From CAYLSO01 sp964386525 (GTDB lineage: Bacteria; Eisenbacteria; RBG-16-71-46; DASYSL01), in NCBI GenBank assembly GCA_964386525.1, contig CAYLSO010000094.1, forward strand, positions 1 through 22,461: a stretch of 22,461 nucleotides of DNA, read 5' to 3'. The translations under genes and the position numbers were made by a program. Under the pieces are notes generated by a model that was given only the letters and a program-made list of their open reading frames with translations, made no database searches and had not been told where the DNA came from. Below are positions 1 through 8,546 of the stretch, piece by piece. Within the stretch, counting starts at the first letter, position 1. Every line of letters starts with the position of its first letter.

Positions 1-564
1 GGCACCGTGAACGACCTCGCCGTGTATCACTCGGATCTGATCGCCACCGGCGGCTTCGGGGCCGCGGGCGGCGCGCCGGCGGCCCGCCTGGCACGCTGGA
101 ACGGCTTGGCCTGGGGCGCCGTCGGCTCCGGGCTCGACGCCGAGGGCCTGGCGCTCGTCGCGCGCGGGGGGCTTTTCGTGGGCGGGGCGTTCAACTTGGC
201 CGGCGGCAAGCCGTCGGTGCGCGTCGCCCGCTGGGACGACGGCGTGGTGGATGCCGGGCCGGGCGGCCCGCCACCGGCCGGCGGGGCGACGCTCGAGCTG
301 GCCCCGGCGGTGCCGAATCCGTTCCGGGGGGCGGCGAGCCTCGCCTACGTGTTGGCCGAGCCCGGCCGTGTGCGGCTGACCGTGCACGACTTGCAGGGCC
401 GGCAGGTGGCCACCCTGGTGGATGCGGAGCGCGCCCCCGGCCGCTACCTGGCGGCCTGGGACGGTGCAGAAGACGCGGGCCGCGCAGCCCCCGCGGGGCT
501 ATACTTCCTCCGCCTGCAGATGGGTGCCCGGGCGGTCACCGGGCGGATTCTGTTCTTGCCTTGA
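1..564 (+). CDS. Surface/secreted repeat protein, C-terminal fragment with FlgD-like sorting domain (5' truncated)
   Basis: The frame is open from base 1, so this is the last 187 residues of a longer protein; the GTG at 7 is not a convincing start. Residues 1-80 hold two copies of a propeller-like repeat (about 40-45 residues each) of the type LAVY...L.ATGGF..AGG....RLARWNG..W. The second copy reads GGAFNLAGGKPSVRVARWDD. A Pro/Gly-rich linker (about 85-97) leads to a typical FlgD Ig-like / type A C-terminal module with PNPF, LTVHDLQGRQVATLVD, GRYLAAWDG and AGLYFLRL. In FCB-group bacteria such modules target proteins to the cell surface or envelope; that role is inferred here. The ligand or substrate is unknown. 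It ends 14 bases before the next gene. Confidence 0.8.
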   Translation, partial: GTVNDLAVYHSDLIATGGFGAAGGAPAARLARWNGLAWGAVGSGLDAEGLALVARGGLFVGGAFNLAGGKPSVRVARWDDGVVDAGPGGPPPAGGATLELAPAVPNPFRGAASLAYVLAEPGRVRLTVHDLQGRQVATLVDAERAPGRYLAAWDGAEDAGRAAPAGLYFLRLQMGARAVTGRILFLP

Positions 565-578
565 GCGCGGAGGCTGCG

Positions 579-1241
579 ATGGCGATTCGAGTGCGCTGGT
601 TCGGCCAGGCTTTCTTCTCGCTCACCGACGAGACCGGTAAGCGGCTGGTGATCGATCCTTTCGACCAGACCTTCTTCGACTATCCCCTGCCGCAGGGACT
701 CACCGCCGACGCGGTCCTCGTCACCCACGAGCATGCCGACCACAACAACGTCGGCCTCATCGCCGGAGCGCCGCGCGTGCTGCGCGCCGCGCAGGGCGTG
801 GGCGATCACGACCTCGGCTTCTGCACGGTGCGCGGCATCCCCGCCTTCCACGACGATGCCAAGGGCAAGCAGCGCGGCTCGAACACGGTCTACCGGATCG
901 AGCTGGGCGGGCTGGCCTTCGTCCACCTCGGCGACCTCGGCCACCTGCTGTCGGCCGGGCAGGCCACCGCGCTGCAGCCGGTGGACGTGCTGTTCGCGCC
1001 GCTCGGCGGGCACTTCACGCTCGACCCGGCCAAGCTCGACGCTCTGGTCGAGTCGCTGGCGCCGCACGTGGTGGTGGGCATGCACTTCGCCACGCGCTAC
1101 ACGCCCAAGCTGCCCATCGCCTCGGCCACGGAGGTGGCGCGCGGCCGCGCCAACGTGCGACAGCTCGGCGCGTCCGAGTTCGAGGTGGACCGGTCGCAGC
1201 TGCCCGCCGTGACGGAGTTCTGGATGCCGGGGGAGCCCTGA
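579..1241 (+). CDS. MBL-fold metal-dependent hydrolase, UlaG-like
   Basis: A 220-residue metallo-beta-lactamase fold protein. The metal site motif THEHADHNN gives H50, H52, D54 and H55. Further family landmarks follow: AFHDDA, FVHLGDLGH (metal-bridging Asp), LFAPLGGHFTL and VVVGMHF near the C-terminus. This order matches the UlaG (L-ascorbate-6-phosphate lactonase)-like branch, whose many members have no assigned substrate. The ATG at 579 is chosen because GGAGG at 569-573 sits five bases upstream; a TTG at 561 in the same frame has no such site. No signal peptide is visible, so it is probably cytoplasmic. Nothing nearby suggests ascorbate metabolism, so the substrate is unknown. Confidence 0.85.
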   Translation: MAIRVRWFGQAFFSLTDETGKRLVIDPFDQTFFDYPLPQGLTADAVLVTHEHADHNNVGLIAGAPRVLRAAQGVGDHDLGFCTVRGIPAFHDDAKGKQRGSNTVYRIELGGLAFVHLGDLGHLLSAGQATALQPVDVLFAPLGGHFTLDPAKLDALVESLAPHVVVGMHFATRYTPKLPIASATEVARGRANVRQLGASEFEVDRSQLPAVTEFWMPGEP

Positions 1242-1253
1242 GCGGCGCGACGC

Positions 1254-1282
1254 TTGAACCTCCTCCCCGGGGGTGGTTTTAT
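1254..1282 (+). promoter_or_regulatory. Candidate sigma70-type promoter for the M48 protease gene
   Basis: TTGAAC at 1254-1259 and TTTTAT at 1277-1282 are separated by 17 bases, each matching four of six consensus positions. It lies in the gap between the MBL-fold gene and the protease. The T-rich -10 stands out in this GC-rich sequence. The call rests only on pattern. Confidence 0.3.
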
Positions 1283-1342
1283 TCCCGCACCAGGCATCCG
1301 GTCCGCGGGCCCGCCCGCAGGCCCCTCATGCAGGGAGGCAGA

Positions 1343-2854
1343 ATGTCCGGTCCAGCGCATCACCGCGGCCGCACTCCGCGCGGCTTGCCCACCGTCGCTC
1401 CCATCGCGCTCGTCGTCCTGGCTTACGCCCTGACGCTGCTCGCGCCCGGCTGTGCCATCAACCCGGCCACCGGCCAGCGGGAGTTCACGCTGGTGAGCGA
1501 GAGCCAGGAGATCCAGCTCGGCATGGAGGGCGACAAGGGGATCCAGGTCGAGTACGGCGTCTACGAGGACCCAGGGCTCTCCGCCTACGTCGATCGCATC
1601 GGCCAGAAGCTGGCGGCGGTCTCCGAGCGGCCCGACCTCGAGTGGCACTTCCGCGTGCTCGACTCGCCGGTGGTCAACGCCTTCGCGCTGCCGGGCGGCT
1701 ACATCTACATCACGCGCGGCATCCTGGCGGTGCTCAACAGCGAAGCCCAGCTGGCCGGCGTCATCGGCCACGAGATCGGCCATGTCACCGCGCGCCACGG
1801 GGCGCGGCAGATGACGCGCGCGCAACTGGCCGCCGTCGGGTTCGGCGTGGGCTCGGCGTTCGTCGAGGGATTCCGCCCGTACAGCGCACTGGCGCAGCAG
1901 GGGCTGGGACTCCTGTTCCTCAAGTACGGGCGCGGCGACGAGACGCAGGCCGACGAGCTGGGCGTGCGTTACTCGACGCGGGCCGGGTTCGACCCGCGCG
2001 AGATCCCCGCCACCTACAGCACCCTGAAGCAGCTCGCCGAGCAGAGCGGCCGGTCGCTGCCGAGCTTCCTCTCGACGCACCCCGATCCTGGGACGCGCGA
2101 GGTGACCACCCAGCAGCTCGCCGAGGCGGCGGTGGCCGGCCGGGCGGACGCGGCGGCGCTGCGCGTCGCCGGCGGCGAGTTCAAGCGCGAGCTCGCCGGC
2201 GTGGTGTACGGGGACGACCCGCGCGAGGGCTTCGTGGAGGCCGGCACGTTCTACCATCCGGGGCTGCGCTTCCAGCTGCGCTTTCCGGAAGGCTGGAAGG
2301 TCCAGAACACCCAGCAGGCCGTCACCGGCGTGGCGCCCGACGAGAAGGCGGCGTTGGAGATGACGCTGGCGCCGGCGGGCGGGGCCGCCACCCCGGCCGA
2401 TTACGTGCGCGCCCTGCAGCAGAAGGGCGCCATCTCCGAAGCCACGGGCCGCACCGGCAAGGTGAGCGTGTGGCCGGCGTGGATCGGCCGCATCGTCATC
2501 CCCAAGGAGGGCGCCGCCGGCAGCCCGCTGCACGGCTCCTGGGTGGCGCGCGACGCCGGGCGCTACTACCAGTTCCTCGGGGTGCCGGGCGACGCCGCCG
2601 GCCAGCCGGACTTCAGCTCCACGCTGATGTCGTTCCGGGAGCTCACCGACGCGGCCAAGCTCGGCCGCCAGCCGAACCGCGTGCAGCTGGTGACGGTGGC
2701 GCAGCCGAGCGCCACGGTGGCCACGGTGGCCAAGAGCACGGCCCGGCTCGCCATCCCGTTGGAAGAGGTCGCGTTCATCAATCACACCACGGCGGACGCC
2801 ATCGTGCGCCGGGGTTTCCTGCTCAAGGTGGTGGAGAAGCCGGCGGACCGGTAG
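1343..2854 (+). CDS. M48 family metalloprotease, outer-envelope lipoprotein
   Basis: A 503-residue protein with a lipoprotein signal peptide: a hydrophobic stretch ending LLAPGC, with the Cys at about residue 34. The zinc motif HEIGH is at 143-147 and the third ligand lies in DETQADELG (E200, D204), as in M48 peptidases of the YggG/BepA type. These act in the periplasm in envelope protein quality control. Residues from about 300 form an extra C-terminal region (FYHPGLRFQLRFPEGW...) common in soil-bacterial M48 lipoproteins. The last about 50 residues look like a degenerate LysM-like module (IPLEEVAFINHT...GFLLKVVE). The ATG at 1343 is preferred over the ATG at 1328 because GGGAGG at 1333-1338 lies four bases upstream. 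The next gene starts 16 bases after its stop. Confidence 0.88.
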   Translation: MSGPAHHRGRTPRGLPTVAPIALVVLAYALTLLAPGCAINPATGQREFTLVSESQEIQLGMEGDKGIQVEYGVYEDPGLSAYVDRIGQKLAAVSERPDLEWHFRVLDSPVVNAFALPGGYIYITRGILAVLNSEAQLAGVIGHEIGHVTARHGARQMTRAQLAAVGFGVGSAFVEGFRPYSALAQQGLGLLFLKYGRGDETQADELGVRYSTRAGFDPREIPATYSTLKQLAEQSGRSLPSFLSTHPDPGTREVTTQQLAEAAVAGRADAAALRVAGGEFKRELAGVVYGDDPREGFVEAGTFYHPGLRFQLRFPEGWKVQNTQQAVTGVAPDEKAALEMTLAPAGGAATPADYVRALQQKGAISEATGRTGKVSVWPAWIGRIVIPKEGAAGSPLHGSWVARDAGRYYQFLGVPGDAAGQPDFSSTLMSFRELTDAAKLGRQPNRVQLVTVAQPSATVATVAKSTARLAIPLEEVAFINHTTADAIVRRGFLLKVVEKPADR

Positions 2855-2870
2855 GGCGGGGGCATTGCGC

Positions 2871-4280
2871 ATGAGCGAGTTCCGGATCGAGCGCGACAGC
2901 CTGGGCGAGGTGCAGGTCCCGGCCGGCGCCTACTACGCGGCCCAGACCCAGCGCGCCGTGGAGAACTTCCCGATCAGCGGCCAGCCGATGCCGCCGGAGT
3001 TCATCCACGCGCTCGGCCGCGTCAAGGCGGCGGCGGCGCGCGTCAACCGCGAGCTGGGGCTGCTGGACGAGTCCCGGGCCGCGCTCATCGAGCGGGCCGC
3101 GACGGAGGTGGGGGCGGGCAAGTTCGACGCCCATTTCCCGATCGACGTCTTCCAGACCGGCAGCGGCACCTCGAGCAACATGAACGCCAACGAGGTGATC
3201 GCGCGGCGCGCGATGGAACTGGGCGGGGCGGAGGCTCCCCAGATCCACCCCAACGACCACGTCAACTTCGGGCAGTCGTCCAACGACATCGCGCCCACCG
3301 CCCTGCACGTCGCGGCGGTGCTGGCCATCGAGAACGACCTGCTGCCGGCGCTGCGCGCCTTGCACGCCGCCCTCGCCGCCAAGGCCCGCGAGTTCGACGG
3401 CGTCATCAAGACGGGGCGCACGCATCTGATGGACGCCGTGCCCATCCGTCTCGGCCAGGAGTTCTCAGGCTACGCCTCGCAGATCGCCCACGGCATCGCC
3501 CGGGTCGAGGCCGTGCTGCCGGACCTGCGCGAGCTGGCGGCCGGCGGCACCGCGGTGGGCACCGGGCTCAACACCCACCCGGAGTTCGGCCGGCGCCTGG
3601 CGGCCGAGTTGTCGCGCGCCCTGGGCATGGGCTTCGTCGAGGCCGGCAACCACTTCGAGGCGCAGGCGGCGCGCGACGCGGCGGTGTGGGCGAGCGGCGC
3701 GCTCAACACCGTGGCCGCCTCCCTGATGAAGATCGCCAACGACATCCGGATCCTGGCCAGCGGCCCGCATTGCGGGCTGGCCGAGCTGAAGCTGCCGGCC
3801 CTGCAGCCGGGCTCCAGCATCATGCCCGGCAAGGTCAATCCGGTCATCTGCGAAGCGGTCATCCAGGTGGGCGCGCAGGTGGCGGGCAACCACCTGGTGG
3901 TCACCCAGGGCGCGCAGTGGGGGCAGCTCGACCTCAACACGATGGTGCCGCTGGTGGCCCGCAATCTGCTGGAGAGCATCCGGCTTCTGGCCCGGGCTGC
4001 GGCGGTGTTCGCGGAGAAAGCTGTCGCGGGGCTGGCGGCCGACGCCGAGGTGTGCAGCGGCTACGTGGAGATCTCGCCGTCGATGGCCACCGCGCTCAAC
4101 CCGCTGATCGGCTACGACCGCGCCGCCGAGATCGCCAAGCGCGCGGCCCAGGAGCGCCGGGCGGTGCGCGAGCTGGCGCGCGAGATGACCGACCTCAGCC
4201 CCGAGGAGATCGACCGGGCCCTCGACCCGCGCCGCCAGACCGAGCCCGGTCTCGACCTCGGGACTCCGGGCGGCGGCTAG
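2871..4280 (+). CDS. fumC: Fumarate hydratase class II
   Basis: A 469-residue, cofactor-free homotetrameric fumarase of the TCA cycle (fumarate plus water to L-malate). Length and motifs match the family throughout: TGSGTSSNMNANEV, HPNDHVNFGQSSND, the catalytic-base region GRTHLMDA with H185 (His188 in E. coli FumC), and the flexible loop GSSIMPGKVN at 314-323 bearing the catalytic Ser. The C-terminal FumC domain ends with LSPEEIDRALDP, followed by a short Gly-rich tail. The ATG at 2871 is chosen with a GGGCGGGGG ribosome-binding stretch eight bases upstream; a TTG at 2865 is also in frame. Close spacing to the protease gene suggests co-transcription without a clear functional link. Its 3' end overlaps the convergent YkgJ-type gene by 86 bases. 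Confidence 0.96.
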   Translation: MSEFRIERDSLGEVQVPAGAYYAAQTQRAVENFPISGQPMPPEFIHALGRVKAAAARVNRELGLLDESRAALIERAATEVGAGKFDAHFPIDVFQTGSGTSSNMNANEVIARRAMELGGAEAPQIHPNDHVNFGQSSNDIAPTALHVAAVLAIENDLLPALRALHAALAAKAREFDGVIKTGRTHLMDAVPIRLGQEFSGYASQIAHGIARVEAVLPDLRELAAGGTAVGTGLNTHPEFGRRLAAELSRALGMGFVEAGNHFEAQAARDAAVWASGALNTVAASLMKIANDIRILASGPHCGLAELKLPALQPGSSIMPGKVNPVICEAVIQVGAQVAGNHLVVTQGAQWGQLDLNTMVPLVARNLLESIRLLARAAAVFAEKAVAGLAADAEVCSGYVEISPSMATALNPLIGYDRAAEIAKRAAQERRAVRELAREMTDLSPEEIDRALDPRRQTEPGLDLGTPGGG

Positions 4281-4827
4281 GCGCCGGCAGGGGCCGCCCG
4301 GCCGGCGAGCGGTGCTCCGGCCGGCCGTCGCGGTAGCGCCAGTCGATGCCCTTGGCGTCGAGCCAGGCGGCGAACGCTGCGGCGTCCTCGAAGCGCACGC
4401 GGTGCTGCGCCCCCTCCGCCCACACCGGGCAGGCGGCGTTCTCGTAGCTGCGGCACAGGTTGGGGCGCTGCTCGTAGACCGCGCATCGATTGTCGGCCAT
4501 GAGGTGCGCGCAGCGCGTGTGGAACTCGGAGTACCAGAAGCCGTCCGGCGCCACGAACAGCGCGACCCCCTCGTGCATCAGCATCCAGTGGATCTGGTCG
4601 AACTGCCACTTGGCGCGCGGCGCGTCGATCTCCACGCACACGTAGCGGCAGCAGTGGGCGACGCAGCCCTCGCAAGTGGGCCGGCCGCCGGCGGCGCGCC
4701 AGGCGGCCGGATCGTCGGTGGGACTGCGGCGCAGCATCAGCGGCAGGGCGCCGGTGCGGTCGAGCAGCGCGACGCGGCCGGCGTCGCGGCCGGCGTCGCC
4801 GAGCGGGCTGGGGCGACGCTTCGCCAT
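4195..4827 (-). CDS. YkgJ-type zinc/iron-chelating cysteine-cluster protein
   Basis: A 210-residue protein whose middle carries the YkgJ (CxxCxxxCC) pattern: CEGCVAHCCRYVC, then RCAHL...RCAVYEQRPNLCRSYENAACPVW. The cluster is thought to bind metal (Zn or Fe-S); no reaction is established for the family. The N-terminal 50 residues are basic and unremarkable. The last about 45 residues are Arg/Pro/Gly-rich, resemble no domain, and are read antisense to the 3' end of fumC, so the real C-terminus may be atypical. The start overlaps the phosphatidyltransferase stop in a TGATG arrangement (1-base overlap), implying translational coupling. Confidence 0.8.
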   Translation of the reverse strand: MAKRRPSPLGDAGRDAGRVALLDRTGALPLMLRRSPTDDPAAWRAAGGRPTCEGCVAHCCRYVCVEIDAPRAKWQFDQIHWMLMHEGVALFVAPDGFWYSEFHTRCAHLMADNRCAVYEQRPNLCRSYENAACPVWAEGAQHRVRFEDAAAFAAWLDAKGIDWRYRDGRPEHRSPAGRPLPAPSRRPESRGRDRARSGGAGRGPGRSPRG

Positions 4828-5555
4828 CAGTCCTTCACCACGTTGGCCGGCTCGAGGCGGCTCAACGCTCTCAGGTTGCGCGCCGCGCGGCGCAGCAGCA
4901 TGAGCAGCATGGACAGCGCCACGAACAGCCCCAGCACGTCGAACACCGTCGCGGCGACGCCCAGCAGACGGAAGGGCAGGGGTCCGGCGGTGAGGGCCAG
5001 CGTGTTGAGGGCGACGAGCGCCAGGCGCGCTTCGGTCGGCCCCAGCCAGCCGTAGCCGTAGCGGAACTCGCCCATCACGTGGGTTTCCAGGTAGACGTTG
5101 ATGGACAGGACCAGATAGCAGATCACCACTGCCAGCGACACCGAGAGCAGCATGTACGGCGAGAGGCCGAGCCCCACGCCGATGGCCACCGTCGAGTAGG
5201 CGTCGGTCAGGTGGTCGAGATAGAAGCCGTAGCGCGGCCGCTGGATGTGGCGCACGCGCGCCAGCGTGCCGTCGAGGCTGTCGCCTAGCCAGTGGAAGAC
5301 CAGGCCGAGGTTGGCGCCCCACAGCCACGCGGGGTCGCGCACCGAGAGCCAGTAACACGCGCCGATGGCGGTGGCCGCCACGACGCCGAGACCCGTGAGG
5401 TGGTCGGGCAGGACCCAGCCGGGCAGCCGGGCTGCGACCCTGGGCAAGAACCATTTCTCGAACTCGGTCAGGAAGAAGGTCGCCTTGCGCGCGGCTTCCC
5501 GCTGCTTACCGGGAGGGCCGGCGGAGGGCGGCGAGGCAGGGGCGGGGGCGGACAT
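4827..5555 (-). CDS. CDP-alcohol phosphatidyltransferase family membrane protein
   Basis: A 242-residue integral membrane enzyme that would join a CDP-linked lipid to an alcohol in phospholipid synthesis. The complete signature is present at 92-118: D92-SL-D95-G-TL-AR, then nine residues, G110, D114 and D118, so metal and CDP binding residues are intact. Several hydrophobic helices flank it (about 52-70, 78-91, 120-160, 170-230). The acceptor alcohol cannot be told from the sequence. The ATG at 5555 is chosen over an upstream TTG at 5591, which would add a 12-residue N-terminal stretch of unclear origin. No Shine-Dalgarno precedes either; the gene may be leaderless. It is coupled to the downstream YkgJ-type gene. 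Confidence 0.85.
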   Translation of the reverse strand: MSAPAPASPPSAGPPGKQREAARKATFFLTEFEKWFLPRVAARLPGWVLPDHLTGLGVVAATAIGACYWLSVRDPAWLWGANLGLVFHWLGDSLDGTLARVRHIQRPRYGFYLDHLTDAYSTVAIGVGLGLSPYMLLSVSLAVVICYLVLSINVYLETHVMGEFRYGYGWLGPTEARLALVALNTLALTAGPLPFRLLGVAATVFDVLGLFVALSMLLMLLRRAARNLRALSRLEPANVVKD

Positions 5556-5562
5556 GAGCAGC

Positions 5563-5591
5563 AGCAAAGACCATCCCGCCGGACCCGTCAA
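5563..5591 (-). promoter_or_regulatory. Candidate promoter for the phosphatidyltransferase gene (possibly leaderless)
   Basis: On the minus strand TTGACG (5591-5586) is followed by 17 bases and TTTGCT (5568-5563). A transcript starting seven or eight bases downstream would begin at the ATG at 5555. The -10 is weak (three of six). Confidence 0.25.
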
Positions 5592-5636
5592 GTGTGGTAA
5601 GCCTGGGCCTGGGTATTCCTTGAAAGAGGGTTTCGC

Positions 5637-7304
5637 ATGAACCCTGCCGCGAGCCGAGAGTCACCCGATGCCGCCGCTTGGATCCTGGTCGGAGCGGCCC
5701 TGCACGCCGATGGCGCCTATCCGTCGGAGGTCACCGCGCTGGGGGTGCGCGGCGGGAGGATCGCCTTCGTCGGCGACGACGCCGGCGCCCGTGCGTGGCT
5801 GGGCGGCGAGGGGCCCGAGGTGAGCGCGGCGGGGATGCACGTGTATCCGGGCCTGGTGGACGCGCACGCGCACCTACAGGGGCTCGGCAAGAGTCTCGAG
5901 GAGGTCAATCTCGACGGCGCCCGCTCGGCCGACGAGGCTGCGGGGCGCGTCGCGGCGGCAGCCGCCCGCCTCCCCGAGGGCGCCTGGGTCACCGGCCGCG
6001 GCTGGAACCAGAACGACTGGCCGGGGGCGGCGTGGCCCACGCTCGCGGCGCTCGACGGCGCGGTCGGCGAGCGGCCCGCGTATCTGACGCGCAAGGACGG
6101 GCACGCCGCGTGGGTCTCCGGCGCCGCGCTGGCGATGGCCGGCATCACGCGTGACACCCGCGATCCCGACGGCGGCAAGATCCTGCGCGATGGGCAGGGG
6201 CGCCCCAGCGGCGTGCTCGTGGACAACGCCATGGACGCGGTGGCCAAGCTGCGCCCGCCCGACAGCGACGAGACGCTGGCGCGCCGCTACGCCAAGGCGC
6301 GCGACGCCTGCGCGCGCGCCGGGCTCACCGGCGTGCACGACATGGGGGTGAGCGCGGCCACGCTCGCCGGGCTGCGGCGCATGGACGCCGCCGGCGAGCT
6401 GGGCATCCGCGTCTACGCCCTGCTCGACGACATCCCCGAATTGTGGACGGCCGAGTTCGCCCGCGGGCCGCAGCCGGCGCGCGCGAGCGGGCGCCTCACG
6501 GTGCGCGGGGTGAAGCTCTACGCCGACGGCGCGCTCGGCTCGCGCGGCGCCGCGTTGCTCGAGGACTATGCCGACGAGCCGGGCAACCGCGGCCTGCTGG
6601 TGCTCTCGGCGGAAGCGCTCGAGGAGCGCGTGCGGCGCGCCGCGGACGCCGGCTACCAGGTCTGCGTGCACGCCATCGGCGACCGCGGCAACCGCGTCGT
6701 GCTCGACGCCTTCGAGAAGGCGCTGGGGGCGCGGCGCGGCGGCGGTCCGTTGCACGTGCTGCGCCCGCGGGTCGAGCACTGCCAGGTGCTGCACCCGGAC
6801 GACATCGAGCGCTTCGCTCGCCTCGGTGTGATCGCTTCCATGCAGCCCATCCACTGCACGTCCGACATGGGTTGGGCGCAGATGCGCCTGGGCCGCGAGC
6901 GCTGCGCCGGCGCCTATGCCTGGCGCGCGCTGGCCAGCCGCGGTGTGCCGCTGGCGTTCGGCTCGGACTTCCCGGTGGAGTCGCCCGACCCGCGCCTCGG
7001 GCTCTACGCCGCGGTGACGCGGCAGGACGCCGCCGGCTCCCCGGAGGGCGGGTGGTTCCCCGAGGAGCGGCTGACGCGGGCCGAGGCGCTGAGGGCCTTC
7101 ACCTCTGGCGCGGCGCTGGCGGCGTTCGCCGAGAGCGAACTCGGCAGCCTGGCGGTGGGGCGCCTGGCCGATCTCACGATCTTCGATCGGCACTTGGGGA
7201 CGGGGTCGGCGTCGAATCTCCTCGCGGCGCAGGTCTGGGCCACGGTCACCGGCGGCCGCCCGGTGTTTGCTGCGGACCCGGAGCGATGGCGCGGGGTAAA
7301 CTAG
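5637..7304 (+). CDS. Amidohydrolase family protein, YtcJ/NfdA-like
   Basis: A 555-residue metal-dependent amidohydrolase of the Amidohydro_3 (YtcJ-like) group. The metal site is complete: VDAHAHL (H77, H79), VKLYADGALGSRGA (a hallmark of this group around the bridging ligand), VHAIGDRG (H345), RVEHCQ (H381) and FGSDFPVE (D444). Known relatives hydrolyse N-substituted amides, but most are uncharacterised, so the substrate is unknown. No signal peptide is seen. The ATG at 5637 has AAAGAGGG at 5623-5630, six bases upstream. It is divergent from the phosphatidyltransferase gene and leaves about 130 bases before the next gene, in which I see only the downstream ribosome-binding site. Confidence 0.88.
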   Translation: MNPAASRESPDAAAWILVGAALHADGAYPSEVTALGVRGGRIAFVGDDAGARAWLGGEGPEVSAAGMHVYPGLVDAHAHLQGLGKSLEEVNLDGARSADEAAGRVAAAAARLPEGAWVTGRGWNQNDWPGAAWPTLAALDGAVGERPAYLTRKDGHAAWVSGAALAMAGITRDTRDPDGGKILRDGQGRPSGVLVDNAMDAVAKLRPPDSDETLARRYAKARDACARAGLTGVHDMGVSAATLAGLRRMDAAGELGIRVYALLDDIPELWTAEFARGPQPARASGRLTVRGVKLYADGALGSRGAALLEDYADEPGNRGLLVLSAEALEERVRRAADAGYQVCVHAIGDRGNRVVLDAFEKALGARRGGGPLHVLRPRVEHCQVLHPDDIERFARLGVIASMQPIHCTSDMGWAQMRLGRERCAGAYAWRALASRGVPLAFGSDFPVESPDPRLGLYAAVTRQDAAGSPEGGWFPEERLTRAEALRAFTSGAALAAFAESELGSLAVGRLADLTIFDRHLGTGSASNLLAAQVWATVTGGRPVFAADPERWRGVN

Positions 7305-7437
7305 CAGGAGGCCGCACCGGCGAGCCGGCAGGGGGCGTCTGTCTGGCGGGGGTGACCGCGTGGGAACTCGACTCCGTACCCGCGGCCCTTCCCGCCGCTC
7401 GCCGCGCCGCGACCCCATGTCTCGGAGGTGCCTAGCC

Positions 7438-8520
7438 ATGACAGCTCCTCGCGCACCCTTCCTTCTCCTCGCGCTTGTGTCGCTCTCCGCCGCCGCCGTG
7501 ATTGCGGGATGCGGCGGCGACAGCACCCCTCTCCAGCCGGGCGACACTACTGACCTCGGAGCGCAAGCCAGCCTCTGCGCGACGCGGGTCGCCGGCAAAG
7601 TGAACCTCGACGCCTTGTGGCCCAACGAGGACGGCCGCCGCTGGGACTACCGCTACGCCGCCTCCGCCTGCGAACCCGGGCCGCCGCTGCTCCACCCGAC
7701 TCCTGATGAGGTGCCGCCGGCGCCGGACCCGGAGGACGTGCTGGCGCTACTCGGCTCGCGCGAGCACGGACCCTCCCCGCTGCCGGTGAGCTTCATCGGC
7801 GACGGCGGCTGCCAGGCGATCACCGAGCCCTACGCGCTGCGGTTCGACGGCATGATCACCACGCAGTCGGGAGTGACCGCGCAGAACCTCAAAGAGAGCA
7901 TGGCGATGGTCGGCCCCGCGAGCGGCCGCCCCGCCCGGGACTCTTGGCAGAAGCGCTTCCTGGCCGGCTTGGCGCAGGCCCGCCCCGACCTGCGCGCGAA
8001 GCTCGCGGCGCAGGGCGTCGGCGAGACTGCGCAGGTGTGGTTCCACCTGCCGGTGTTCCTGCACGGCTATGCCTGGGAGAAGACCGCCGCTCACGTGGGA
8101 ACCTATGGGGACGTGGATCAGAAGCTCGCCTGGAAGTTCCTGGAGGCCGACCTCTCGCCGGGCTCGCGCTTCACGCACCAGCTGGTCCCGTCGCTGGCGG
8201 ACGACGTGTTCCTGTACGGCTACGTGGTGCCGAAGAACCGGCAGTGGAAGCTCAAGGGCTTCGCGCGCGACGTGCAGGTCGTGTACGTGCTGGACTACGG
8301 CGTCGCGGCGGCCACCGACGCCAGCGGGAACGTCCTCGGGTACCTGCGCGGGGTCTCCTACGGCACGGTCGTCTACGCCCCCGGTGTCGGGCCGGTGCTG
8401 TGCGCCGAGCGCTTCGGGGCGACCTCCGACGATCCGTCGAAGACGTCGGCGGGCAACCTCATCACCCTGCAGCGCGTCACACCGGGACCGGCGCTCGCGG
8501 CGGGCGGGCCGGCCGAGTAG
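7438..8520 (+). CDS. Putative lipoprotein of unknown function
   Basis: A 360-residue protein with a lipoprotein signal peptide: Arg near the start, a hydrophobic core, and AVIAGC as lipobox (Cys about residue 24), followed by Gly-Gly-Asp. The mature part starts with VNLDALWPNEDGRRWDYRY, a Trp-Pro...Gly...Trp pattern seen at the start of many envelope lipoproteins of unknown role. It is rich in aromatic beta-strand-like segments such as VWFHLPVFLHGYAWEK and DDVFLYGYVVPKNRQWKLKGF. No catalytic motif was recognised. The ATG at 7438 is chosen with GGAGGTG seven bases upstream; the earlier ATG at 7417 lacks a site. A strong hairpin follows the stop. Confidence 0.75.
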   Translation: MTAPRAPFLLLALVSLSAAAVIAGCGGDSTPLQPGDTTDLGAQASLCATRVAGKVNLDALWPNEDGRRWDYRYAASACEPGPPLLHPTPDEVPPAPDPEDVLALLGSREHGPSPLPVSFIGDGGCQAITEPYALRFDGMITTQSGVTAQNLKESMAMVGPASGRPARDSWQKRFLAGLAQARPDLRAKLAAQGVGETAQVWFHLPVFLHGYAWEKTAAHVGTYGDVDQKLAWKFLEADLSPGSRFTHQLVPSLADDVFLYGYVVPKNRQWKLKGFARDVQVVYVLDYGVAAATDASGNVLGYLRGVSYGTVVYAPGVGPVLCAERFGATSDDPSKTSAGNLITLQRVTPGPALAAGGPAE

Positions 8521-8546
8521 GCGCGCCGCGCCGCGATGCCCCAAAA

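Noticed and set aside
1097..2872. 591-residue minus-strand frame opposite the M48 protease
   Set aside because: Antisense shadow; the plus strand carries HEIGH, a lipobox and a ribosome-binding site.
5874..7625. 583-residue minus-strand frame opposite the amidohydrolase
   Set aside because: Antisense shadow of a gene with a complete metal site; composition is Arg/Ala-rich with no motif.
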